The notes under the pieces were generated by a model. It was not told the origin of the DNA. It ran no database searches and saw only the letters and a list, made by a program, of their open reading frames with translations. The position numbers and the translations under genes were made by a program. Shown here one piece after another: positions 18,688 to 27,614 of a DNA stretch of 64,000 nucleotides; the stretch's first letter is position 1, and each line of letters opens with the position of its first letter. The DNA is from Lysinibacillus xylanilyticus. Lineage in GTDB: Bacteria > Bacillota > Bacilli > Bacillales_A > Planococcaceae. Location: the NCBI RefSeq assembly GCF_001708185.1, contig NZ_MDDN01000009.1:1-64000 (forward strand). The letters run 5' to 3'.

Positions 18688-18840
18688 TCAGCATGACGTC
18701 TGATGAAAAGTTAAGACTGCTCCTAAAACATTTTGGTTATGAGTGTTTTTTCCATTCTTTAAGTTCTTCAAAAAAGTAGTAAAATTTAAAAACCATAAAA
18801 CTCCTAATAAAGGTACGACAAGCCAAAGTAAAAATAACAT
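18688..18840 (-). CDS. Short single-span membrane peptide, 50 residues
   Basis: ATG at 18840 with a good GGAAAGGAGAGG ribosome site. The product starts MLFLLWLVVPLLGVLWFLNF, one hydrophobic span, then a basic, Asn-rich tail (KNLKNGKNTHNQN). Family unknown. The good ribosome site and the span-plus-basic-tail layout support a real small gene. Confidence 0.5.
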   Translation of the reverse strand: MLFLLWLVVPLLGVLWFLNFTTFLKNLKNGKNTHNQNVLGAVLTFHQTSC

Positions 18841-19206
18841 AAATTATTCCTCTCCTTTCCATTTACTAAATCTTATTCAACAAAACTGTTCGTTCGTGAA
18901 AAAGCGGTAACTCTATTGAACAATCAATTGAAGAACTATCCAATATTTCTTCCTACGCCCCAACCTAAATCAATGACATTTCAGTTGTCTTTATTATTAA
19001 ATAAAGACGATACTCCCCCTGCAAAAAGGCACTCACTGGCATAACTCTTCGTTTATGGATTCAATCATCTTGACGATAAATGCTACCATCCTATTTTCAT
19101 ACTTAAAACATCGTTTCTCTACCCAAAGCTTTACCTAACAATTTTAAAATAATGACTAATCATACTTAAATACATATAAAACCACACATTTCAATCGAAT
19201 CACAAT
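18841..19206. other. Intergenic, no gene seen
   Basis: AT-rich stretch of about 365 bp between the small membrane peptide and the terminator of the following gene. No convincing frame or structure was found. Confidence 0.4.
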
Positions 19207-19241
19207 AAAACCCCTTCATAGATAATGCTATGAAGGGGTAA
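19207..19241 (-). terminator. Terminator
   Basis: ACCCCTTCATAG pairs perfectly with CTATGAAGGGGT around ATAATG, directly after the next gene's stop; T-run on the minus strand. Confidence 0.9.
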
Positions 19242-19249
19242 ACAACATT

Positions 19250-20182
19250 TTATTTCATTAATTCCTCAACAAATTCAACTGGTACATATGTTTTCGTTGG
19301 TTCTAATAAAGCTGGCGCTACTTTAAAGTGACGAATTGCTTTATTATAGCCGTATTCTTTTTGACCACGTGTAATTGTGTAAGATACTGCACCTTTAGAG
19401 ATAATTGCGCCTTTTCCTGTTGATTCTACTTTATAGCCCAACTCTTCGGCAATTGATCGTAGTGGTACCATTTTTGTACCTTCAACTTCATAAAAGTCAT
19501 TGTTAATGATTTCTTGTATAGCCGATTCAGATGGATCCACCTCACCCGACTCTTCCGCAATCGTATCTAAAACGACTACTTTTGAAGGCGGTGTTTGTGC
19601 TGGGATGCTCATAGTTGCGATTGTATAGAACACTAGTAAATGTTGTTCTGCTAGATCTTCAGCTTTTACTTCTTTGCCAGATAGGCTAAGTAATTCAGTT
19701 TCTTCACCAACATTTAGTTTTAACGTGTTATCCGTATTCACTAATTCTTTATTAAATAAGTCTACTTCAACAGTTCCCATTTCTTTTGTTTCGACAATGA
19801 TTACTTCTGGGTTATATTGTGGTGGATAAATCGCAAGCATTGGTTTATTTGCATATGTATATGCTGTGACTTTATCACCTTTTTGTAGTTTTACTTCTTT
19901 ACCCGTATTATCGAATACACGTGTATCGTCATTTACGACTAAAACATTTGTATCTTCGCCCTCTTTAACAGTATAATACGTTGCATTTTTACTATTTTCA
20001 ACATTATCAACAGTTCCAGCTACTTTAATAAAAACCGGCTCAACCTGAGGATTTTGCTCCTTATTATCAGTAGTATTTGTAACACCTGCATTTCCTTCGT
20101 TTGCTGATGCGGATGGAGCTACTATAGCACCCCCAATTAATAATGCTGTCATAGCAAATGGTACAACTTTCTTCATTTTCAT
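19250..20182 (-). CDS. Secreted protein with copper amine oxidase N-terminal-like domain
   Basis: 310 residues, signal peptide VVPFAMTALLIGGAIVAPSA with cleavage near ASA-NE. Residues about 50-200 form a beta-rich unit with a KVAGTVDNVENSK motif. The C-terminal 80 residues match the copper amine oxidase N-terminal domain pattern (KMVPLRSIAEELGYKVE, then a YVPVEFVEELMK ending). That domain is a small wall-associated module in Firmicutes and does not bind copper by itself. The gene is monocistronic. Function unknown; likely extracellular. Confidence 0.8.
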   Translation of the reverse strand: MKMKKVVPFAMTALLIGGAIVAPSASANEGNAGVTNTTDNKEQNPQVEPVFIKVAGTVDNVENSKNATYYTVKEGEDTNVLVVNDDTRVFDNTGKEVKLQKGDKVTAYTYANKPMLAIYPPQYNPEVIIVETKEMGTVEVDLFNKELVNTDNTLKLNVGEETELLSLSGKEVKAEDLAEQHLLVFYTIATMSIPAQTPPSKVVVLDTIAEESGEVDPSESAIQEIINNDFYEVEGTKMVPLRSIAEELGYKVESTGKGAIISKGAVSYTITRGQKEYGYNKAIRHFKVAPALLEPTKTYVPVEFVEELMK

Positions 20183-20275
20183 AATAAAGCATCTCCCTCA
20201 TTTTACAAATTCATAGTAGTAGTCGGTTATAAATGAAAAAGGTTACAACATTACCAACATTTTTTATAGTGACTC

Positions 20276-20320
20276 AAAAAAACCGTGATTCTTTTTATGA
20301 TGAAGAATCACGGCTTTTTT
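20276..20320. terminator. Terminator beyond the 21 bp array
   Basis: AAAAAACCGTGATTC pairs with GAATCACGGCTTTTTT. On the minus strand it follows GDPD and the array, so the array would be inside the GDPD transcript. Confidence 0.8.
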
Positions 20321-20370
20321 ACTTTTGCTGTTTGGACGGGTGTTTTGTTCGGTTCGTGGTGATTCGCTTC

Positions 20371-20645
20371 CGTGGTATTTTCTTGCTTTCGCGGGTATTT
20401 ACCTTGCTTCCGCGGATATTCTACTCCTTCGCGCGGATATTCCACTCCTTTGCGCGGGGATTCACCTCGCTTTCGCGGAAATTCTCCTCCTTCGCGCGGG
20501 TATTTACCTCGCTTCCGCGGATATTCTACCCCTTCGCGCGGGTATTTACCTCGCTTCCGCGGATATTCCACTCCTTCGCGCGGGTATTTACCTTGCTTCC
20601 GCGGATATTCTCCTGATCCGCACCGATATTCACTTTTTCCGTGGA
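20371..20645. repeat. 21 bp-period array 1 (CGCGG core)
   Basis: CGCGG or a close variant recurs at 20390, 20411, 20432, 20453, 20474, 20495, 20516, 20537, 20558, 20579, 20600 and 20621, exactly 21 bp apart. Outer units at 20371 and 20640 sit 19 bp away. Two spacer types, about ATATTC-ACTCCTT and GTATTTACCTCGCTTC, alternate to give a 42 bp super-period. On the minus strand the core reads TATCCGCGG or TACCCGCGC. Confidence 0.95.
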
Positions 20646-20669
20646 TTGCTCCGATTAAAAGCGTCTTTT

Positions 20670-22442
20670 TTAAAATATAGATTGAAGCCTATTTAAAACA
20701 CGTTGTAAAAAATATTGATGCTCACTTTGCTTTGTTCGGATATCCAATGCAACATCTGGAAGATCGGTAATGACTCCGTTGACATTTTTCTCGATAAATT
20801 CTTGTAATGAATGATCTTTATTCAATGTCCATACAAACAAATCCATCTTTTGTTGCTTCAGCTCTGCGATTAGCTGATCTGTTATCCAAGATTCCTCAAG
20901 TGAAATAAAATCTACAGTTTCTACCATAGGTCCGATATTTAATGCATACACAATACCCACACGTAAGTTGGGTGCCAATTTTTTTAGTTGTGCCATCATT
21001 TGTAGATCTGATGACTGCACATAGTGTGTATCGAGTACCTTATAAACTTTTAGCTTTTCTACTAACTTTGGCAATACATCTTCCGTTTCTTTACCATGCA
21101 CTTTCAATTCAATCAGCAAAGCAACGTCTAGAGCCTTTGCTACTTCAATAAAATCATCTAAAGATGAAATTTTATCGTGAAAGCCATTCGCATGGATTGT
21201 CAGCGTCTTTAATTCACCAAGCGTCATATTGGCTATGACACCATTTTTACCTGTTAATCTTCTTAATGTTCGATCGTGGAAGACAACGAATTCTCCATCT
21301 GCTGTTTGCTGAATATCAATCTCGATTAAGTCTGCCCCAGCACTCGCGGCACTTACAAGACCACTAATCGTATTTTCCACATTCCCTGTCGTATAACCCC
21401 GATGAGCAATAATTTTTGTATCTGGTGCATAGACACTTTTCTCAAGTGAAATAGTGTTCATGACACTTAATACGATGAAAACAATCAAAATAATGATGGA
21501 TAATGGCTTATAGCGCCTTTTTTTAAACTTCGGTGAAAACCTAAACTTACTTAAAATAAGTGTATTATAAGTAATAGCTACCATTACTTGTGAAAATGTT
21601 GCTTGCAGTAAACTAAATAGCACTACGAAAACCATTTCTAAAAAAGCGAGCGTCATCCCCGCTGTAACAAGTGCTGCACTCGGCATAAAACGCTCCAACA
21701 AATATAATGGCAACGTGCTTATCACCGTAATTCCTAGCATTACGAGTAAATGACCCACTAAAAGCACGGCTAATACTATAAGGAGTAAAACTAGACTACG
21801 TCTTGAAAAACGCCAACTTTGTATCAAGGATCGAAGGATTGATATCTTTGGTTGGATTGTAAAAATCGGCAAGGTCAAAAAACTACGAATACCTACTATT
21901 AGTAAGACACTTACAACAGCAGCATAGAGTAACCTGCCAGAGCGACTGTTCATTATTCCATCTGTTAAAAAATGTGGAAGTGAAATTGTTTGAGATATTG
22001 TTTGCGGTAGGATCCATGAAACTAATGGGAGTAAAAGAGCTACATAGACAACTAAAAAAATAACTTGCACACTAAAAAAAGAAAGGACCTTACGATTGAG
22101 CTGCTGCCATATGTGTAAAAATCGATAACGATTACCTTTTTGTTGGTGAAAGGCCATTAAAAAAAGAAAGCCCATTTCATAATAAGTACATAACAAAATG
22201 ACCATGATCAAAAGAATAATCATCGAGATCACAAAAGGATGCGCCATAAAGCTTTGAATATTTTGCTCAGTAATATGTGTATAGCCTGTTATTTGTAGCA
22301 TTACCTTAAATACGATCGTTGTCACCGGCATTATTAATAAAAACTGAAATAACCTAATCAGTGCGAAAACCTGTATATAATCAATGCGATACTTATAAAT
22401 ATTGTAGATGGCTTGTCGCATTACTTGTCCGGCTTTATGCAT
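20670..22442 (-). CDS. Membrane-anchored glycerophosphodiester phosphodiesterase
   Basis: 590 residues with a GGGGTGA ribosome site. Residues about 25-330 hold roughly eight membrane spans, as in the GDPD membrane domain. Residues about 343-580 are the catalytic domain with the HRG at 347-349, E-N-T motif, LIEIDIQQTADGEFVVFHD and a final GVITDLPD. The enzyme hydrolyses glycerophosphodiesters to glycerol-3-phosphate and an alcohol, using a divalent metal. Topology suggests the active domain faces outside. Array 1 begins 25 bp past the stop. Confidence 0.92.
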   Translation of the reverse strand: MHKAGQVMRQAIYNIYKYRIDYIQVFALIRLFQFLLIMPVTTIVFKVMLQITGYTHITEQNIQSFMAHPFVISMIILLIMVILLCTYYEMGFLFLMAFHQQKGNRYRFLHIWQQLNRKVLSFFSVQVIFLVVYVALLLPLVSWILPQTISQTISLPHFLTDGIMNSRSGRLLYAAVVSVLLIVGIRSFLTLPIFTIQPKISILRSLIQSWRFSRRSLVLLLIVLAVLLVGHLLVMLGITVISTLPLYLLERFMPSAALVTAGMTLAFLEMVFVVLFSLLQATFSQVMVAITYNTLILSKFRFSPKFKKRRYKPLSIIILIVFIVLSVMNTISLEKSVYAPDTKIIAHRGYTTGNVENTISGLVSAASAGADLIEIDIQQTADGEFVVFHDRTLRRLTGKNGVIANMTLGELKTLTIHANGFHDKISSLDDFIEVAKALDVALLIELKVHGKETEDVLPKLVEKLKVYKVLDTHYVQSSDLQMMAQLKKLAPNLRVGIVYALNIGPMVETVDFISLEESWITDQLIAELKQQKMDLFVWTLNKDHSLQEFIEKNVNGVITDLPDVALDIRTKQSEHQYFLQRVLNRLQSIF

Positions 22443-22687
22443 TCATTCACCCCAGTCCGTAGCTGTCGCACTTCAACTTCAGCATGTTTACGCTTTTTAT
22501 AAGATATGATAATCTGCTTATTTTAAATTACCTTTATCTATAGAAATACAATTTGTCCCATATAATATGCGAGGATGATGAATAAGATTTATGTATTTAT
22601 GGTGGCTCCAAACATTTTTTTGAAACTTTTTTGCATGTAACTCAGTAGATAATATAATTGACACTATTTGAAGGGGGAGAAACCATT

Positions 22688-22906
22688 ATGAGACAAATAA
22701 TCTATAACTTCGGAGATATCATTAGTACAACCGTACTTTTTGTTATTTTCCTCTCCATTTTTTTCGTGATCATTAATATGATTAAAAAAATGAAGTCTAC
22801 AGCTCCCTTACCTCCTCAGCAAACAATTCAGCAAAAAGTTGAAGATTTAACATTACAAGTTAAAAGACTAGAGCAACAAGTGAAAGATTTATCAGAAAGA
22901 GGCTAG
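22688..22906 (+). CDS. Small membrane protein with coiled-coil tail
   Basis: 72 residues from the ATG at 22688 (GGGGGAG ribosome site). One hydrophobic span, TTVLFVIFLSIFFVIINMI, is followed by a basic KKMKS and a proline linker. A leucine-rich coiled coil of about 30 residues (QQKVEDLTLQVKRLEQQVKD) ends it. This single-span plus coiled-coil plan is common in small Bacillus proteins of unknown function. Confidence 0.65.
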   Translation: MRQIIYNFGDIISTTVLFVIFLSIFFVIINMIKKMKSTAPLPPQQTIQQKVEDLTLQVKRLEQQVKDLSERG

Positions 22907-22954
22907 TGGGAAAAGCCTTTAAAGTCTATCCCTTTCTTTTTGGTCTAACATCAC

Positions 22955-22996
22955 AAAAAAATCGCTGTAAAGTTTATTCTTTACAGCGATTTTTAT
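22955..22996. terminator. Bidirectional terminator between convergent genes
   Basis: AAAAAATCGCTGTAAAG pairs with CTTTACAGCGATTTTT. It overlaps the last codons of the amidohydrolase gene. Confidence 0.9.
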
Positions 22997-24548
22997 AAAC
23001 GATACGGCCATCAACAACCGTATATGTGACTTTAACTTGTGGAATGTTTTCGATATTTATTGAAAAAAGATCTTCTTCTAGTACTGTAAAGTCTGCTGTA
23101 TAGTCCTTTTCAATCTTACCTCGAACATGATCTTGAGCTATTATTTGTGCAGCTCCTACTGTATAAAGCTTTACTGCCTCAAAGCGTGAAATTTTCTCCT
23201 GTGGGTTGTAGCCATCATGCGTCTCTCCAAAATTTCTCCTTGTCACTGCAGCATAGATACCGTACAAGGGATTAGGCACTTCAATCGGGGCATCACTGCC
23301 ACCTGCAACAACTAGCCCACGATCAAGCAGCGATTTTAACGGATGCAAGCCTTGTGCTCGTTCCTCCCCTAGTCTAGCTAGTTCTGCTGCATATTCTCCC
23401 TGTACAAACTGCGGTTGCATATCCACTGCAACCGGTAATGAAGCAAGTTTTTCTAAGAGATCTTCATCAACCAAACTACAATGAATAACCCGATCTACTT
23501 GACCCTCTCGAGGCGGATAGGTGGCAAATACTTTTAATATCGTTTCAATGGCTAAGTCTCCAATGGCATGCACTGCTACTGTTTGTCCATACTGACGAGC
23601 AAGTTGAACATATTCCTGTAATTGTTCTGTTGAATGTACAAGCATACCGCAATTGTCTAACTCATCACAATATGGTTGACGTAATGCAGCAGTACGTCCT
23701 CCAAAGGCACCATCGATAAAGATCTTCATTGCACCAAATTCCAAATATGGAGAAGCTGTTTCCTGCATCTGAGCAATTTCTTCAAATACTGTATGATGTT
23801 GCAATAAATGAACTTTAAATGATTGCTGTGCCTCGACGATTTTTCGAAAAGCTTTTATTGGTTGAATCGGTGGCCCATAATAGCTTAAATCTTCAGAATG
23901 ACCACCAACTAAGCCGTATGATTGCAGTGATACTACTGACTTCTCGAGAGCATCTTCAATATATTCAGGCGTAATATGGGGCATATGGTTAACAATCATA
24001 TACAAAGCAGCATCCTTTAATACACCTGTTAGCTGTCCATTCACCTTATCGATCACGCCCCCCTCTGGTGAAGGGGTATCATTTGTAATGCCTGCAAATG
24101 CTAATGCCTTAGAATTTGCTAAGATTAAATGGTGACAACTCCGCTTAATTATGAGATGCGCTTCACCCAGAACGTCAAGCTCCGCCAATGTTGGGAACAT
24201 AGGAACTTCAAATTGTGTCTCATTAAGCCCTATTGCGATGACCCATTGATCAGCGCGAACGTCTGCCATCCGTTCACGAATAATTGCCAGTAGCTCGTCC
24301 TTACTTCTAACGTTTGATACATCAATATGCTTTAATTTTTCCCCGTAGCCAATAATATGTAAATGACTATCAACAAAGCCTGGGTACATCACATTCCCTT
24401 GCAAATCTTGAATAGAAGTAGCATGTGGCGACAGGCTATCTACTGAGCCTGTCGCCACAATTTTTCCATCTTCTACAAGGACTGCTTCAACTGTTTCGCC
24501 AACTTGCGCCATCGTGTAAATTGTTCCACCTGTCCATAACGTTGCCAA
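22974..24548 (-). CDS. Amidohydrolase (YtcJ-like, amidohydrolase family 3)
   Basis: 524 residues, starting at TTG 24548 after an AGGAGGAG ribosome site (the ATG 7 codons upstream overlaps that site). The YtcJ-type pattern is clear: G-N-V-M-Y-P-G-F-V-D-S-H-L-H-I near residue 60, HAIGDLAIETIL, and GGSDAPIEVPNPLYGIYAAV near the end. These are metal-dependent cytoplasmic hydrolases of cyclic amides and related bonds; few have known substrates. No pathway partner is adjacent. Confidence 0.88.
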   Translation of the reverse strand: MATLWTGGTIYTMAQVGETVEAVLVEDGKIVATGSVDSLSPHATSIQDLQGNVMYPGFVDSHLHIIGYGEKLKHIDVSNVRSKDELLAIIRERMADVRADQWVIAIGLNETQFEVPMFPTLAELDVLGEAHLIIKRSCHHLILANSKALAFAGITNDTPSPEGGVIDKVNGQLTGVLKDAALYMIVNHMPHITPEYIEDALEKSVVSLQSYGLVGGHSEDLSYYGPPIQPIKAFRKIVEAQQSFKVHLLQHHTVFEEIAQMQETASPYLEFGAMKIFIDGAFGGRTAALRQPYCDELDNCGMLVHSTEQLQEYVQLARQYGQTVAVHAIGDLAIETILKVFATYPPREGQVDRVIHCSLVDEDLLEKLASLPVAVDMQPQFVQGEYAAELARLGEERAQGLHPLKSLLDRGLVVAGGSDAPIEVPNPLYGIYAAVTRRNFGETHDGYNPQEKISRFEAVKLYTVGAAQIIAQDHVRGKIEKDYTADFTVLEEDLFSINIENIPQVKVTYTVVDGRIVYKNRCKE

Positions 24549-24580
24549 AACAATTCTCCTCCTATGCAATCACTTCTAAT

Positions 24581-24602
24581 CAATTGTGCCTCGGCATAAT
24601 TG
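24581..24602. repeat. 22 bp palindrome, copy 1
   Basis: Arms CAATTGTGCC and GGCATAATTG around TC, one mismatch. The same palindrome, followed by GCGTCC, occurs at 34507. Flanks also share GGAGGC and an AGC-GGTGT..CCCGCT hairpin. Confidence 0.7.
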
Positions 24603-24669
24603 CGTCCTGAATCGGCTTTGTGCTAGCACAAAGAACTCCTTTCCGATTCCGTGACATCCGCCGGAGGCT

Positions 24670-25251
24670 TTAATTTCTTTCAGCAGGTGTTTGTAACCCG
24701 CTGAAAGAAATTAAATGAGCACTTTCTAAACGTCGACGAACAATTACGCCAACCCATGCTGCTAGAACAGCTTTCAGAATACCGACAACGATAAATGGTG
24801 CTACACCACCCATAAATGCTGCAGTCCAACTTAAGTCTGCTGCAACTTTTAACCAAGCCGTTCCAAATGCTAATGTCACAACCATCCCAATCAGGTTCGC
24901 AATAATAGCGTGGAAGATTGTAATGCCAAATTTATCTAAGTATAAGCCCATAATAACTGCCGTAACGAGGAAGCCTACAATATAGCCACCTGTTGGCCCA
25001 ACCAAAATTGCAAATCCTCCTGACATACCACTAAATACTGGAAGACCTACTGCGCCAAGTAAAATATATATCAGTACTGAAAACGTACCAAGTCTTGTCC
25101 CTAAAATTGTTACGATTAAACCTACTGCTAATGTTTGCCCTGTAATCGGTACAGGTGAAAAAGGTAATGGAATGCTTACTTGTGCTAACACGGCGATAAT
25201 CGCTGCACCAAATGCCGCCAACACATAATTATATGTACTGCTCTTTTTCAA
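24670..25251 (-). CDS. bioY: Biotin transporter BioY
   Basis: 193 residues when started at TTG 25251, which follows an AAAGGGAGG ribosome site. The longer frame upstream would run through the operator. The protein has the six-span S-component fold with conserved SPVPITGQTLAVGL and GPTGGYIVGFLVTAVIMG. BioY binds biotin with high affinity and imports it alone or with the ECF AT module. The stop lies inside a hairpin that belongs to the dispersed palindrome family at 24581. Confidence 0.93.
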   Translation of the reverse strand: MKKSSTYNYVLAAFGAAIIAVLAQVSIPLPFSPVPITGQTLAVGLIVTILGTRLGTFSVLIYILLGAVGLPVFSGMSGGFAILVGPTGGYIVGFLVTAVIMGLYLDKFGITIFHAIIANLIGMVVTLAFGTAWLKVAADLSWTAAFMGGVAPFIVVGILKAVLAAWVGVIVRRRLESAHLISFSGLQTPAERN

Positions 25252-25271
25252 CCTAAATTGCCTCCCTTTGT

Positions 25272-25302
25272 GCGTTAACTCTAAATGTAAATAAGTTAAC
25301 AC
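25272..25302 (-). promoter_or_regulatory. BirA-type operator upstream of bioY
   Basis: GTTAACT (25274-25280) and AGTTAAC (25294-25300) form an inverted repeat across 13 bp, about 23 bp before the bioY start. This is the known Gram-positive BirA site architecture. BirA with biotinyl-AMP would repress bioY when biotin is plentiful. Confidence 0.75.
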
Positions 25303-25354
25303 AACGATAAAGCAAATGAAAACTGTTGTCAATCTATTTCGAAAAATTGCTATA

Positions 25355-25392
25355 AAAAAAGAAATTACTATAGTGAACTAGCAATTTCTTTT
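25355..25392 (-). terminator. Terminator of a vanished gene
   Basis: AAAGAAATT-CTA and TAG-AATTTCTTT pair, with a T-run on the minus strand, 12 bp after the stop of the gene remnant at 25404. Confidence 0.65.
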
Positions 25393-25403
25393 CATAAAAT
25401 CCA

Positions 25404-25439
25404 TTACCAAAATGGTGTATTCATAGGATCGTCCGCTTT
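25404..25439 (-). pseudogene. Last 11 codons of a lost paralogue of the zinc-ribbon membrane protein
   Basis: The minus strand reads LKADDPMNTPFW-stop. The intact protein at 27615-28283 ends EHDPMNDPLW-stop, and DNA around both is similar. The fragment ends exactly where the composite repeat begins (25441), so the rest of the gene was deleted or replaced. Confidence 0.5.
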
Positions 25440-25440
25440 T

Positions 25441-25940
25441 AATACCATAACGTGTGGTTGATTTCCGTTCCGACTGGGCGCTTTGTTGTTGCTGTCGCTT
25501 CGCTTTCGCACAGATAAAACATTTGTTGCTGTCGCTTCGCTTTCGCACAGATAAAACATTTGTTGTTGCTGTCGTTGCACTTTCGCACAGATAAAACATT
25601 GCTGTCGCTTCGCTTTCGCACAGAGCAGAGCTTCCTGGGGGCGTCCGATGATCCGCTTGGGCCTACACGATGTAGGTCACGAAGGCGTTATCACAGGACG
25701 TGATGTTGTTAGCCTTCGTTCCTCTATTGGCTCGCTCCAGGGTCTCGGGCCAACAGATGTTTTTTGCGCGAAAGCGTAGTGCTAACGTAGCGGCAGCAGC
25801 ACCGATGTTGGTCACGAAGGCGTTATCACAGGACGTGATGCTCTTAGCCTTCGTTCCCCTATCGCTGATCCCCAAGGAGTCGCCCAGCCTCCACTCCAAT
25901 CAACTTATATACATGGCATACGTTTTAACAATTGTCATCC
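25441..25940. repeat. Composite palindromic intergenic element
   Basis: The ends are inverted: GTTGATT..TGGGCG (25457-25480) against CGCCCA..AATCAAC (25881-25904). Inside are four copies of GCTGTCGCTTCGCTTTCGCA (starting 25491, 25529, 25569, 25601) and a 60 bp direct repeat at 25668-25727 and 25803-25862. Each 60-mer folds into a hairpin (ACGAAGGC..GCCTTCGT with inner ATCAC..GTGAT). A short relative with the same ends is at 29813-29920. Confidence 0.85.
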
Positions 25941-26248
25941 ACAACTATTGGTGATGTGCCAGATAACCCCCTTATTTGTTTGGTTGATATACATATTGAA
26001 TGTACGATTCGTTAACAATCTTCAATTAGTGTTCGTGTTTAAATAATAATTAGTCCTTTTTAGATTGAAAGTTGTTCGGAAAAAGAACCGTATCCAGAAT
26101 ACGAAGAATGGTTGCCTCAGTCTCCAACGTGAGCAAGCGCCAAAAATTGAACCATTATGTTTTCATTTCTAGAAAAAAATGGGTTGTTATATTTTGGGTA
26201 ATATGATAATCTACAGAAGTATTTTTTCCATTATTAAGGAGGTTAATT

Positions 26249-26458
26249 ATGAAAAATCTTGGTATCTTATTTTTAGTTTTGGGGTTAGGGGCATTCATAC
26301 TACCGTTATTCGGTCTACAATTCAAATTATTCACCGTTTTTGGCAAGATTTTTGGCGGAGGCGAAACCTATGCCGAAATTGCGCTTGCATGTATCGGCGC
26401 CGTTCTAATAGGCGTTCATTTATTTAAAGCAAAGAAGGACAAGTCGTCCGCAGCGTAA
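26249..26458 (+). CDS. Small two-span membrane protein
   Basis: 69 residues with an AAGGAGG ribosome site. Two hydrophobic spans (LGILFLVLGLGAFILPLFGL and AEIALACIGAVLIGVHLF) joined by a glycine-rich loop and ending in a lysine-rich tail. Family unknown. It is 28 bp upstream of the DUF2167 gene and probably co-transcribed with it. Confidence 0.7.
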   Translation: MKNLGILFLVLGLGAFILPLFGLQFKLFTVFGKIFGGGETYAEIALACIGAVLIGVHLFKAKKDKSSAA

Positions 26459-26486
26459 GAAAACATGGTTTGGGAGGAAGCTATTT

Positions 26487-27440
26487 TTGAAATCGTTAAT
26501 TGCAAAACTATTAAAATCAGTAACTATTATAACTTTTATGATGATGGTGTGTGCGGTTCCCGCATTCGCCGAAGAGGAGCTAAAATGGATAGAAGGTGGA
26601 CAGAAAGTCGACGTGGGAACCAATTTAGCGGAACTGCAGTTAGGTAGCGAATTTCTTTTTCTTGATGAAGAAAATACGAAAAAGTACATTACGCAGAACG
26701 GAATGGAAGCGAGCGGGTTAGAAATCGGTGTGGTTTTCCCAAAGGATGAAGCACAGAGTTGGACCGTTTATTTCGAATATGAAGAATCTGGACATATAAA
26801 AGACGACGAGAAAGCGGAAATCGATGCTGACGCCTTGCTGAAAAGCTACAAAGAAGGCACAGAAGAAATGAATAAAGAGGTAAGTCCTGAAAATCAGTTA
26901 TTCGTTGACAAATGGGATGTTGCTCCGTTCTACGACAACGACTTACACAGTTTGTCGTGGTCTTTATTGGCACATGATTATCAGAACAACGATGTTATTA
27001 ACTACAACGTGCGGATTCTTACGCGCGAAGGCAATATCTCGGCAATACTTGTCTCAGATCCAGCGAATTTGGAGGCGGACCGTAAAGTGTTTAACGACAT
27101 GATCCTATCGCAGTTTCAACTAAAGCAGGGTCAGCGGTATGAGGATTTTGACAGCAAAACCGATAAGGAAGCTGAATTCGGCTTGACTGGATTAATTCTT
27201 GGAGGGGCGGGTCTAGCAGTTGCCAAAAAAGCGGGATTGTTTGCTGTACTTATCCCTCTATTGAAGAAGTTTATGATCGTGTTTGTGATAGTAGGCGGCG
27301 CGATTTTTGGCTTTATTCGCAAAAAAATCGGATCAAAGAAAGAGCAGTCGGAGGAACAACCGACACAACCGGAACAGCTAGCAAAGTCAGAGCAACCGGC
27401 ACAGGACCAGGAAAGTGACCGCAGCAAGGTTAATTCGTAA
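26487..27440 (+). CDS. DUF2167 membrane-anchored exported protein
   Basis: 317 residues from TTG with a GGGAGGAAG site. A signal peptide ends at AFA-EE (about 29). The DUF2167 pattern follows: W-x-x-G-x-x-x-D-V-G-x-N-L-A-E, VVFPKDEAQSWTVYFEY, and L-H-S-L-S-W-S-L-L. A membrane span pair at about 230-270 and a Glu/Gln/Pro-rich tail close it. DUF2167 proteins are mostly known from Proteobacteria, without an assigned role. Base composition is visibly more GC-rich than neighbours, which hints at transfer. Confidence 0.8.
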   Translation: MKSLIAKLLKSVTIITFMMMVCAVPAFAEEELKWIEGGQKVDVGTNLAELQLGSEFLFLDEENTKKYITQNGMEASGLEIGVVFPKDEAQSWTVYFEYEESGHIKDDEKAEIDADALLKSYKEGTEEMNKEVSPENQLFVDKWDVAPFYDNDLHSLSWSLLAHDYQNNDVINYNVRILTREGNISAILVSDPANLEADRKVFNDMILSQFQLKQGQRYEDFDSKTDKEAEFGLTGLILGGAGLAVAKKAGLFAVLIPLLKKFMIVFVIVGGAIFGFIRKKIGSKKEQSEEQPTQPEQLAKSEQPAQDQESDRSKVNS

Positions 27441-27504
27441 GAGTACTAACCGCTAAACGGTTCGCGGATGTGGTTATTTAATTGTTTGAAAAATAGGAAT
27501 AATC

Positions 27505-27552
27505 AAACCCCTCCTAATCGCTCGATAGCCGAGTAATTAAGAGGGGCTTTTC
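27505..27552 (+). terminator. Terminator of the DUF2167 pair
   Basis: AAACCCCTC and GAGGGGCTTTT arms with an inner partial stem. Confidence 0.75.
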
Positions 27553-27614
27553 ATATCCTTTATTCATTTAAAGAAGCACCTTATATAACGGTTGGATAAT
27601 TTAAAATAGATTGA

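Noticed and set aside
20308..20696. Proteins encoded in array 1 (frames on both strands with YPR or FRGY repeats)
   Set aside because: Open frames occur on both strands because 21 is a multiple of three. None has a ribosome site. The same holds for arrays 2 and 3.
24670..25332. Longer BioY with an extra N-terminal span
   Set aside because: The extra 27 codons would include the BirA operator, and the TTG at 25251 has a strong ribosome site.
25378..25899. Short proteins read from the composite repeat
   Set aside because: They follow the repeat units, lack ribosome sites and overlap on both strands.
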